Origin: Victivallales bacterium
Lineage (GTDB): Bacteria; Verrucomicrobiota; Lentisphaeria; Oligosphaerales; Oligosphaeraceae
Length of the DNA: 5,815 bases
Direction: 5' to 3'
Assembly: GCA_017431185.1 (NCBI GenBank)
Contig: JAFRLP010000179.1
Coordinates: 1-5,815, forward strand
Both the position numbers and the translations under genes were made by a program. The notes below the pieces were generated by a model. That model was not told the origin of the DNA, made no database searches, and saw nothing but the letters and a program-made list of their open reading frames with translations. Within the stretch, counting starts at the first letter, position 1. Each line of letters starts with the position of its first letter. Below, one piece after another: positions 1-5,815 of the stretch.

Positions 1-385
1 AGGACTCCGGGCGGTCGTTGGCTTTCCAGGTCATCGACTCTCCCTCGTAGCGCAGAACGAGGCGAGTCCAGCTTCCCGCCTGCGGACCGAAGGAAAAGGC
101 GTGGGTTTTGAGCGTGCTCTCCTCGCTGAGCCGTTCCTCCCGTATTTTCTTGAAATCCAGCGCGAATTTGCCTCCTTCTGTACGGAGGCAGAGCCCGCAG
201 AGATATGCTTGGGGACCGCGCTCGACCAGCCAGATTTGGTCACGTTCCACATCCTCGGGGAGCACTTCGCATTCAAGGGTGTAGGCCGCCCGCTGGGGGA
301 TGGCGCTGGGCGGCAGATTGATGAAACTGTTGTATTCGCCAGGAAAACGGAGGGCAAACGCGCCATCCTCCAGTTTTTCCCACTG
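1..385 (-). other. LamG/concanavalin A-like domain, truncated by the window edge
   Basis: Residues about 866-993 show a pattern usual for laminin-G/concanavalin-like jelly-roll domains attached to secreted carbohydrate enzymes: W-E-K-L-E-D-G-A-F-A-L-R-F-P-G (867-881), a lipid-free surface strand FINLPPSAIP (886-895), then AAYTLECEVLPED (898-910), in the place of the usual 'fTisfwvk' strand, and later SWTRLVLRYEGESMTWKAN (970-988), matching the 'W.hvalty.g....lYvnG' strand. Such domains usually bind glycans or mediate contacts. The last strands lie outside the window, so the domain cannot be checked in full. Confidence 0.6.
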
Positions 386-2980
386 CGGAGCGGGTGAGTT
401 GGACTCTCCTTTGAAGCTGCTGAAGGTGTTGCTGGGGGCATTGGAGACCTGGGCAATCATGCCGATGACGCCTGTGGCGGTTGAGGAGTAGCCACCCAAA
501 GTGGCGTTGAAGAAACGTCCGCAGTCCGAAATCAGCAGGTCGCCTGCGATTCTAGGGTCAAAACGGTAGCGGATGACGGGGACACGCGAGGAGTCCACCT
601 GAAATAAACGGTGTCCCGCTGGTTCGTCGTACATGCGTATGGCGCGGGTCTGGCCTCTTGGAGCGCCAAGCAGATGGGGTCTGCTCCACCAGACACGCCC
701 GTCCAGGGAGACGGCGCGGAACATGATGCAGCCGTCAGGGCGGTCGGAGACCAGGTTGCAGTCGAACTTGACCTGTTCCGTTCCCAGAGGCAATGCTTGT
801 CTGGCGAGCCTGCTTTGCGCCTCAAGGCCGACCTGCACGCCATCCTCGAATGTATGCGCGAAGACACCTGCACGGCCTAGTTTGGCGAGCGGAACCTCCC
901 ATTGGAATGGCTTGTCCTTGAGCGGGCCGTCCGTGCGCTTTCCAGAGATGCGGAAGACCGCCTTGGGCACGTCGACTGATGGCACGGAGATATGCCAGTT
1001 ATCCCAGAAGACACGGGCGACGCTTTTGCGTGCCAGCGGCTGGTCGCAGGGATGCTGCTCGAATGGCAGCGAATAGTCAGGAGCGCCGAACTTGGTGGAT
1101 ACGCCTGTGAAGAATATGGCCTCATTGGCTCCTTGAATTTGGATGTCGTAGGCCAGGCCCTGCTTGCCATGGCTCTGGCCAAGAGTTTTGTTGAGATAGC
1201 TGGTGGAGAAGGTGTACAGGCGACGTGTCGGGTCATTTTGCAGAAACTCGTTTCTGGAATCCCAGGCATAGATGTCCACGCCGTTTTCTGTGGCTTCGAA
1301 GGTGTTGAGGGGGTGCCCTGGGAAACGTGCCTCCACACTGGCCTGTACACAGGGAGTCCCCTCAATTTCCTGGTCGCGGAAAACGACCTTGGCCTCCCCC
1401 GCTGGCCACATCACGTTGCGGATAGGGGTGCAGACCCAACTGTAGGATGCGGATTCGGTGGCGCGGATGACGGCGCTCGGCAGCCCCTCGGAGATGACAC
1501 GCTTTTCACCGGACTGGCTGGTGATGGTGAGGCGGGGATACAGCGTGCGTACCCCGCACAGGCTCGCGCTGGGGATTCTGAAGGTGTGGTCCGTCAGCTG
1601 GTCGCCGATGAAATCCGCCTGGAACGGCGTCTCCACCGTACCATGCTCGGAAAGCAGCTCGCAGGTGACGGTGTAGCCCCGGCCATCCCATGAGCCGTCG
1701 GGGACGTTGAGCAGCTCCACCTCGAAATCGCGTCCCAGCAGAAATTGGTAGGGGTGGCTGACGATCAGGTTGGGCAGGGAGAGGTCGTCCCCCTTCAGCG
1801 GGGTCAGCGGAAGATTGCGGAAGATGGAGTTGTAGTGGCGCAGGATGCGCACGGAGGACATGGGCTTGTGTACGGTGGGCTGGAGGCAGGTGTCCTCGTT
1901 GGTCTCGTCCCATTCCGCCCCCAGCATGAAATCGACGGGGTATTTGCGGCAGAGTTCCAGATAGCCGCGCAGGGTCTTGGTGCCGTTTCTGCTCATGGTC
2001 TGGCTTCCGCCGTATCCGTTGTAACCCACCTGAACCTGCTGCATATAGTACTTGGCTCCGCCGAACTTCGGCTGTGCGCAGGCCGCCGTGAACAAGGGGA
2101 GCACAATGTCATCGTAGTACTCGTAGAAGAAGGAGCGGTCGGCATGGGTCAGGCGATTCCAGAAATCAAGTCCGTCGCACCCTTCCAGGTATTCCGTCAG
2201 TTTGTCATAGTACTCCAGGGCGTAGGTGGCGGGAATGCATTTTCTGGCGACATAGTAGTGATAGGGATCCCCTTTGATTCCTCCTTGCAGGGAGCCGACC
2301 TCGTGAATGAACACGACTTCGCCACCAGTCGCCTTGCGAATCTCCGCGATGAACTCCCTTTCCGACTGGGGAGAGAGCATGTCCATCCCGTAGGTGAAAA
2401 TCGCAGGCTTGCCGCCGATGCGGAAGCAACTCTGGCTTTGCGCGGCGAAGGACAGCGCCTCATGGTTCAGCTTGCCGTACCAGTTGACTCGTCCGCTCAC
2501 GGTGATGGCGTTCCACATGGGGTTCCCTGTGGCGGCGGTGTACTTTCGGGCGGCCTCGTCAAAGAGGGCGAAACTTGGTTTTTTGGTGCACCAGGTGCCC
2601 AGCCCCGTGATTCCCGCCTCCTCCAACAGACGGAAATTGCGCAGTCCGCTGATTTCCTTGTATTGGTTCGGCGTGCTGTCATAGTACAGACGGTTGTCGA
2701 ACAGGCTGTGGTCGAACCAGGCGCGCTCTGTGAAGTAGAGCCGCATGAAACGGGGACTGACGCATTGCGTGAAGAACAGTTTCTGGCCATTGACCAGTTT
2801 TTTCCTCAGACCGACTTGCCGCATTTCGGCAAGCAGTTCTCTCCCCAGGGCGTAGTCAGCGTCGGAAAATGGCTCCAGACGTGCCGCCTTGGCACGGTAG
2901 TCGCCGAAGTCCTCTGGGGCGGCCCACGCCAGAACCGCTGTCCATAGGCTAATGGACAGAATGCGGAGAAAATGTTTCAT
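1..2980 (-). CDS. Large secreted multidomain glycosidase-like protein with C-terminal LamG-like domain; partial, C-terminus beyond left edge
   Basis: Reading the minus strand from the ATG at 2980, the frame is open for 993 codons with no stop and runs off the left edge. Residues 1-20 form a signal peptide, so the protein is probably exported. Residues about 60-390 look like an alpha/beta barrel of the glycoside hydrolase type: regularly spaced hydrophobic strands (KPAIFTYGMD 191-200, GEVVFIHEVG 220-229, GLDFW 270-274, VDFMLGAEWDE 349-359), then a QPTVHKP segment (367-373). The E-W-D-E placement recalls the WNEW-type strand end of GH99/GH71-like enzymes, but I cannot assign a family. Residues about 400-860 are beta-rich and unrecognised. 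From about 866 a LamG/concanavalin-like domain begins. There are 19 cysteines, so disulfides are possible. An in-frame ATG at 2989 would add MLE; both starts have only weak SD matches. The gene follows the prepilin almost directly, so it is probably in the same operon. The reading frame is sure, secretion likely, glycosidase activity inferred. Confidence 0.85.
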   Translation of the reverse strand, partial: MKHFLRILSISLWTAVLAWAAPEDFGDYRAKAARLEPFSDADYALGRELLAEMRQVGLRKKLVNGQKLFFTQCVSPRFMRLYFTERAWFDHSLFDNRLYYDSTPNQYKEISGLRNFRLLEEAGITGLGTWCTKKPSFALFDEAARKYTAATGNPMWNAITVSGRVNWYGKLNHEALSFAAQSQSCFRIGGKPAIFTYGMDMLSPQSEREFIAEIRKATGGEVVFIHEVGSLQGGIKGDPYHYYVARKCIPATYALEYYDKLTEYLEGCDGLDFWNRLTHADRSFFYEYYDDIVLPLFTAACAQPKFGGAKYYMQQVQVGYNGYGGSQTMSRNGTKTLRGYLELCRKYPVDFMLGAEWDETNEDTCLQPTVHKPMSSVRILRHYNSIFRNLPLTPLKGDDLSLPNLIVSHPYQFLLGRDFEVELLNVPDGSWDGRGYTVTCELLSEHGTVETPFQADFIGDQLTDHTFRIPSASLCGVRTLYPRLTITSQSGEKRVISEGLPSAVIRATESASYSWVCTPIRNVMWPAGEAKVVFRDQEIEGTPCVQASVEARFPGHPLNTFEATENGVDIYAWDSRNEFLQNDPTRRLYTFSTSYLNKTLGQSHGKQGLAYDIQIQGANEAIFFTGVSTKFGAPDYSLPFEQHPCDQPLARKSVARVFWDNWHISVPSVDVPKAVFRISGKRTDGPLKDKPFQWEVPLAKLGRAGVFAHTFEDGVQVGLEAQSRLARQALPLGTEQVKFDCNLVSDRPDGCIMFRAVSLDGRVWWSRPHLLGAPRGQTRAIRMYDEPAGHRLFQVDSSRVPVIRYRFDPRIAGDLLISDCGRFFNATLGGYSSTATGVIGMIAQVSNAPSNTFSSFKGESNSPAPQWEKLEDGAFALRFPGEYNSFINLPPSAIPQRAAYTLECEVLPEDVERDQIWLVERGPQAYLCGLCLRTEGGKFALDFKKIREERLSEESTLKTHAFSFGPQAGSWTRLVLRYEGESMTWKANDRPES
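1868..1930 (-). other. GAEWDE motif, candidate active-site strand of the large protein
   Basis: Codons 351-371 encode a hydrophobic strand (FML) ending in G354-A-E356-W-D358-E359, followed by T-N-E362-D363 and Q-P-T-V-H371. A strand ending in a cluster of Glu/Asp beside Trp is typical of the C-terminal end of a barrel strand that carries a catalytic acid in glycoside hydrolases. In GH99-like proteins the equivalent region often reads W-N-E-W-x-E followed by a proline-containing turn. The likeness is by eye and catalytic identity is unproven. Confidence 0.4.
2815..2833. repeat. Perfect 7-bp inverted repeat inside the large gene
   Basis: CTTGCCG (2815-2821) and CGGCAAG (2827-2833) are exact inverted copies with a 5-base loop. 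On the coding strand the hairpin lies about 147 bases inside the gene. It is followed by GGTCTGAGGAAAAAAC, an A-run rather than a T-run, so it is not an intrinsic terminator of the coding strand. It encodes ordinary residues (L-A-E-M-R-Q). It may be a chance match in GC-rich coding DNA. Confidence 0.3.
2921..2980 (-). other. Signal peptide of the large secreted protein
   Basis: The first 20 residues have a short basic start (MKH, then R6), a hydrophobic core (ILSISLWTAVLAW) and small residues at the end (A-W-A, then A-P-E-D). Cleavage after Ala20 or Ala21 would fit a type I signal peptidase. No lipobox cysteine is present, so this is not a lipoprotein signal. The exact cleavage site is a judgement by eye. 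Confidence 0.75.
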
Positions 2981-2993
2981 TTCGAGCATCTCA
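2980..2993 (-). promoter_or_regulatory. Prepilin stop / next-gene start junction (possible translational coupling)
   Basis: On the minus strand the prepilin TGA (2993-2991) is followed after one base by ATG (2989-2987), and after two more codons by a second in-frame ATG (2980-2978). GGGA at 3003-3000 sits 10 bases before the first ATG; GAG at 2992-2990 sits 9 bases before the second. Neither is a strong ribosome binding site, so re-initiation by ribosomes ending the prepilin is plausible. There is no room for a promoter or terminator here. Confidence 0.5.
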
Positions 2994-3839
2994 ATACATT
3001 CCCTTGTAGCCGAGCAGCACGGACTTGAAGGCGTCATCCTGGGTTATGCCGATGCAGCGGATAACCTCCTCCTTGTAGTTGGCGACATGGCCGTCGCAGT
3101 GCAGGACATTGGTGCTCTTGCCATGCCTGGCGCGCGAGACCAGGTATCCCCAGTTGTACACGTAGAAGTTGCCGGGGTCCGTCTCCGTGGTGGTCGTGTC
3201 AACGCCTTTGGCAAACGAGGTCGCCGTGCTGTTCTTGTAGTCCGCCGAATAGACGGAATCCATGATGTAGCCAATGCCAGACGGTTGTTTCAACGCGGTG
3301 AACTTCAGGACGCATTTCTCGAACTGCGCCGTCTTTGCGCCAAAGCATCCGCCTATCATGTACTGGGGCATGCCGTAGGACGGGCGGTCAAACTGCTTCC
3401 ATAACTGCGGCGCCGTGGAGGCGGGGCAGAGCATGCAGCTGTTCCTCTGGTTTGCCGCTGGCACCAGGGCGGAGAGCGCGGCGCTGCTGGTCAGCGACCC
3501 CGGCAGGGTGACCTCCCCCGTCACTCCGATGTAGGAGCGAATCAGGTATGTCCAGGTTACCTGGGGGGCATGGGCATAGCCCCGCGTGCGGTAGAGGTTG
3601 TTGCCAGTGGTGTTTTCCTGGGGCTTGGCTGCATAGGGGACGATCCCGTCCTCTCCCTCCCCCATCGAATACGACAGGATGCTCACCCCAATCTGCTTGA
3701 GGTTGTTGGTGCAGCCCACCGCCCGGGCTTTCATCCTGGCCTTGCTCAACGCGGGCAGCAGCATCGCCGCAAGTATGGCGATTATGGCTATGACGACAAG
3801 CAACTCAATGAGCGTGAAAAATTGGGATGTCCTGGTCAT
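2991..3839 (-). CDS. Prepilin-like protein with N-terminal methylation/cleavage helix and H-X9-DG motif
   Basis: A complete 282-residue protein of the type IV pilin / type II secretion pseudopilin superfamily. The short leader MTRTSQF is followed by [28 protein letters not shown] (8-35), the usual hydrophobic helix with Glu at +5 (E12). It is expected to sit in the inner membrane, be processed by a PilD-type prepilin peptidase, and assemble into a pilus or pseudopilus. The residue before the predicted cleavage site is Phe7 rather than the classical Gly. After the helix comes CTNNLKQIG (43-51), usual for this DUF1559-like group; CMLCPAS (135-141) is a further family-like segment. Near the C-terminus H239 and D249-G250 form an exact H-X9-DG motif ([15 protein letters not shown]). 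Length fits the group. The start is fixed by AGGAG seven bases upstream and by the leader. It lies between two carbohydrate-active-like genes; a part in exporting or displaying them is inference, as is the substrate. Confidence 0.95.
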   Translation of the reverse strand: MTRTSQFFTLIELLVVIAIIAILAAMLLPALSKARMKARAVGCTNNLKQIGVSILSYSMGEGEDGIVPYAAKPQENTTGNNLYRTRGYAHAPQVTWTYLIRSYIGVTGEVTLPGSLTSSAALSALVPAANQRNSCMLCPASTAPQLWKQFDRPSYGMPQYMIGGCFGAKTAQFEKCVLKFTALKQPSGIGYIMDSVYSADYKNSTATSFAKGVDTTTTETDPGNFYVYNWGYLVSRARHGKSTNVLHCDGHVANYKEEVIRCIGITQDDAFKSVLLGYKGMY

Positions 3840-3846
3840 TCCTGGT

Positions 3847-3851
3847 CTCCT
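3847..3851 (-). promoter_or_regulatory. Ribosome binding site of the prepilin gene
   Basis: AGGAG on the minus strand lies seven bases before the ATG at 3839. This is the strongest Shine-Dalgarno match at any gene junction in the window and fixes the prepilin start. It sits within the 21-bp gap after the DUF4838 stop codon, which leaves no space for a separate promoter. Confidence 0.75.
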
Positions 3852-3860
3852 GGGGTAGTT

Positions 3861-5815
3861 TCAGTGCGTGGAATCACGTTTCAATTCTGGGGTGAGGACA
3901 ATGGTGTCAACGTAGATGCCGTTGGCCTGTTTCGAGTTCGGGAAAAAGGCGGGCCCCGTGAACTTGGCACGGAAATGCACGGTGTAGTCGTTGACCTCCG
4001 GATTCCCTGCGTGGGGAAACTCCCAAGCCTGCGAGAGGTCAATCTGAAGCATCCAGAGGTGCGCGGTGAAGATGGAGTTTCTGGTCACGCGGAAATGGGG
4101 AATGGCGTACCAGTGGTACTGCTCATCCGGCGGCTCTGCGGTGAACGTGATGCTGCGCTTTTCGGTGTAGTCGTAGCAGGTGAAGACGCGGGTTTGCTGG
4201 GTTCCGATGGGGTGGCTCTTGTGAAAGTCGGTGAGCAGCGCCTGCCCGGCCAGCGCGTCCGCATCCTTGACGGGACGGCATTGGGAGTGCGCCACCTGCT
4301 TCTGGTGAGGCCAGGCGAACACCTTGCATCCCGCGATGTCGGCAAACTGCGAGGGCACGGTGAGACACGCCTCCAGCGGCGCCAGTCTGCTGTCCAGCCG
4401 ATTGAGCCAGAGTGAATGCTTGGTGGCGGACGGCTGGAAATGCGCTATGGTCTCCGTGGCCAATTGGCGCAGCAGGCCCGTCACCGCGTCAATGCCGACC
4501 CCCGCCTGCGCGAAGGGCTTCTCCGTCTCGTTGCGGTAATAGACGATGGACCAAAGCAGCGGCAGGCACTCCGCCGCCACGTGGACATGGCTGAGCGTAT
4601 CGGTCTGCACTGCCTCCAGCGCCCGTTCCAGTCTCCGGTAGTTCTCCAGCATGAACTCCACGGTCAGGAACTCCCAGCGAACCGCCGCGCAAGCCAATTG
4701 GGGGCTGCTTTGGCGGCGAATGCCTCCCCGCAACGCCTCCAGGTACTCTCGGACAAAGGGCGCCGCCTGTCCATAGTACCCTTGCATGAAGACGGAGAGC
4801 AGCCGCTCGGTGTCCTGGGCCGGCTCCAGCATCAGCTGCCCCAGCAGGAAAAACTCCAAGTCCAGGAAATTCTGCGGAATCAGGAAATCCCTTTCCGCCT
4901 CGATGAACAGAGTGCGGATGCCTGTCTCCCGAAACCAGCGAAGGTCGGAGAGCAACGCATCAAGCACGACTTCGGGACGTGGCGGGCTGAAATACGTCCC
5001 CAGACCCATGTTCCAGTAGTCCCAGAGCATCAGGTCAGGAAACATCCCCGCCCACCGCCGAATCTCCTGCCTGCGGGTCTCGGTGATGGGCTGAAAACAG
5101 GATGTGTCGGTAAAATCATCGGAAAGATAGATGGTGACCCCTTGGACTGGTTGGGTCTTGGGCAGTGCGGACGACCCCATCGCGCCCCTGGTCAGCAGCC
5201 GTATGCCTGGAAACTCGCGGTGGACACCTTCCGCCAGCGCATTGAGGACGCGGAGGAGCAGCCCTGTGTCTCCGCCCTCCTCCTGGATGATGGCCTGGCA
5301 CTCCTGGCATTGGCACAGGCTGTTGGATGCGTCATTGGGCGTGATGTTGTAGATGATTGGCCATTCCTCCTGCGGCAACTCGGCACGGTCGGCACGGATG
5401 AGTTCCAGCAGCTTCTCCTCGATGATGCGCGTGACTTCCGGATTGCTCAGGCAGAGCTGCGTGCCGCGCCGATGGAGATTGGCCTGCCGCTTCCCATGCC
5501 TGTCCATCGAAAAGTATTCAGGATGCTCCTGAAAATACCGCTCTGGCGGAACAAATGCGTAAAAGTTGTGGACAAAATGGACGCGGGTTGTCCAGCGCAT
5601 CTCGTCGCCCAGGTACAGTGCCTTGGGGACGAAGGCGGGGGTGGCGCCGTTGAAGCCGTTGCGCAGGTACCATTGCCAGAACGCACGGTCTGCCTCCTGG
5701 CAGCCGAAGTCACGGAACCAGTTGGGGTAGCGGTTGAACACCTGACGCCCTGCGAAGGCAGGCGCACCACTCTCGTTGAGTTCGGGAAGCCGCAGTTGGC
5801 TCAAATCGGGGACGA
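3861..5815 (-). CDS. DUF4838-family glycoside-hydrolase-like protein; partial, N-terminus beyond right edge
   Basis: The frame ends at TGA 3863-3861 and is open to the right edge (codons V-P-D precede the first TTG at 5804), so the true start is probably outside. The TTG has no Shine-Dalgarno sequence before it and is a poor start. Numbering from that TTG, the family is recognised from FVPPERYFQEHPEYFS (84-99), QLCLSNPEV (116-124), NITPNDASNSLCQCQECQAI (153-172) and the acidic FIEAERDF strand (300-307). DUF4838 proteins resemble alpha-glucuronidase/GH20-like barrels and occur widely in Lentisphaerota, Planctomycetes and Bacteroidota; their substrate is generally unknown. LMLWDYWNMG (258-267) looks like another barrel strand. 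Residues about 330-460 look helical; about 490-647 look like a beta-sandwich (YTVHFRAKFTGPAFF, then GIYVDTIVLTPE), perhaps carbohydrate-binding. Any signal peptide or N-terminal domain is out of view. It is the first of three same-strand genes, 21 bp before the prepilin. Family assignment is firm, reaction unknown. Confidence 0.9.
   Translation of the reverse strand, partial: VPDLSQLRLPELNESGAPAFAGRQVFNRYPNWFRDFGCQEADRAFWQWYLRNGFNGATPAFVPKALYLGDEMRWTTRVHFVHNFYAFVPPERYFQEHPEYFSMDRHGKRQANLHRRGTQLCLSNPEVTRIIEEKLLELIRADRAELPQEEWPIIYNITPNDASNSLCQCQECQAIIQEEGGDTGLLLRVLNALAEGVHREFPGIRLLTRGAMGSSALPKTQPVQGVTIYLSDDFTDTSCFQPITETRRQEIRRWAGMFPDLMLWDYWNMGLGTYFSPPRPEVVLDALLSDLRWFRETGIRTLFIEAERDFLIPQNFLDLEFFLLGQLMLEPAQDTERLLSVFMQGYYGQAAPFVREYLEALRGGIRRQSSPQLACAAVRWEFLTVEFMLENYRRLERALEAVQTDTLSHVHVAAECLPLLWSIVYYRNETEKPFAQAGVGIDAVTGLLRQLATETIAHFQPSATKHSLWLNRLDSRLAPLEACLTVPSQFADIAGCKVFAWPHQKQVAHSQCRPVKDADALAGQALLTDFHKSHPIGTQQTRVFTCYDYTEKRSITFTAEPPDEQYHWYAIPHFRVTRNSIFTAHLWMLQIDLSQAWEFPHAGNPEVNDYTVHFRAKFTGPAFFPNSKQANGIYVDTIVLTPELKRDSTH

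Noticed and set aside
992..1693. 233-codon open frame on the plus strand
   Set aside because: Antisense to the middle of the large minus-strand gene; no domain pattern in its translation.
1506..1913. Short minus-strand open frames within 31-2790 (for example 1506-1913 and 877-1365)
   Set aside because: They are in other frames of the same strand as the uninterrupted 993-codon gene. Their translations are rich in R, S, P and H, as expected from out-of-frame reading of GC-rich DNA.
2796..2805. Possible -1 frameshift site at the AAAAAAC run in the large gene
   Set aside because: The codons read AGG AAA AAA CTG, so the run is not in the X-XXY-YYZ phase required, and the zero frame continues without a stop.
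2790..2833. Intrinsic terminator at the 2815-2833 hairpin
   Set aside because: On the coding strand the stem is followed by an A-run, not a T-run. On the plus strand no gene reads towards it and the bases after it are not T-rich.
1745..2947. 400-codon open frame on the plus strand
   Set aside because: It lies wholly antisense to the large gene, whose frame has a signal peptide and recognisable domain patterns. The translation of the plus frame shows low-complexity V/G/A/E-rich text with no domain pattern. Long antisense frames are common opposite GC-rich genes.
3570..4415. 281-codon open frame on the plus strand
   Set aside because: It spans the start of the prepilin and the end of the DUF4838 gene in antisense, crossing the gap with its minus-strand ribosome binding site. 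No recognisable domain.
5802..5804. TTG at 5804 as the real start of the DUF4838 gene
   Set aside because: The frame stays open upstream to the window edge and no Shine-Dalgarno sequence precedes the TTG; the N-terminal part usual for the family is missing, so the start most likely lies outside.

Overview
The window holds three closely packed genes, all on the minus strand, and almost no non-coding DNA. Reading in the direction of transcription (right to left), they are: (1) a DUF4838-family, glycoside-hydrolase-like protein whose N-terminus lies beyond the right edge; (2) a complete 282-residue prepilin-like protein with an N-terminal methylation/cleavage helix and a C-terminal H-X9-DG motif; (3) a very large secreted multidomain protein whose reading frame stays open for 993 codons to the left edge. 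Gaps are 21 bp between genes 1 and 2 and 1-10 bp between genes 2 and 3, depending on the start of gene 3, so co-transcription is likely.

The best guess for the organism is a member of Lentisphaerota (Victivallales-like) or a close PVC relative. This rests on protein families, not on a marker gene. Prepilins of the [28 protein letters not shown] type with H-X9-DG, placed beside DUF4838 and other glycosidase-like genes, are characteristic of those genomes (and of some Planctomycetes and Verrucomicrobia). The DNA is GC-rich and looks uniform across the three genes.

Region by region: positions 1-2980 (possibly 2989) are gene 3, with a signal peptide, a barrel-like N-terminal region carrying a GAEWDE segment, a long unassigned beta-rich middle, and the start of a LamG/concanavalin-like domain that the window cuts off. 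Positions 2991-3839 are the prepilin, with a clear AGGAG ribosome binding site. Positions 3861-5815 are the DUF4838 protein.

Taken together, this reads as a polysaccharide- or glycoconjugate-processing locus: two predicted carbohydrate-active proteins with a pseudopilin between them. The pseudopilin may help place or export such enzymes at the cell surface, but that role is inference. No RNA gene, mobile element, CRISPR array or intrinsic terminator is visible.
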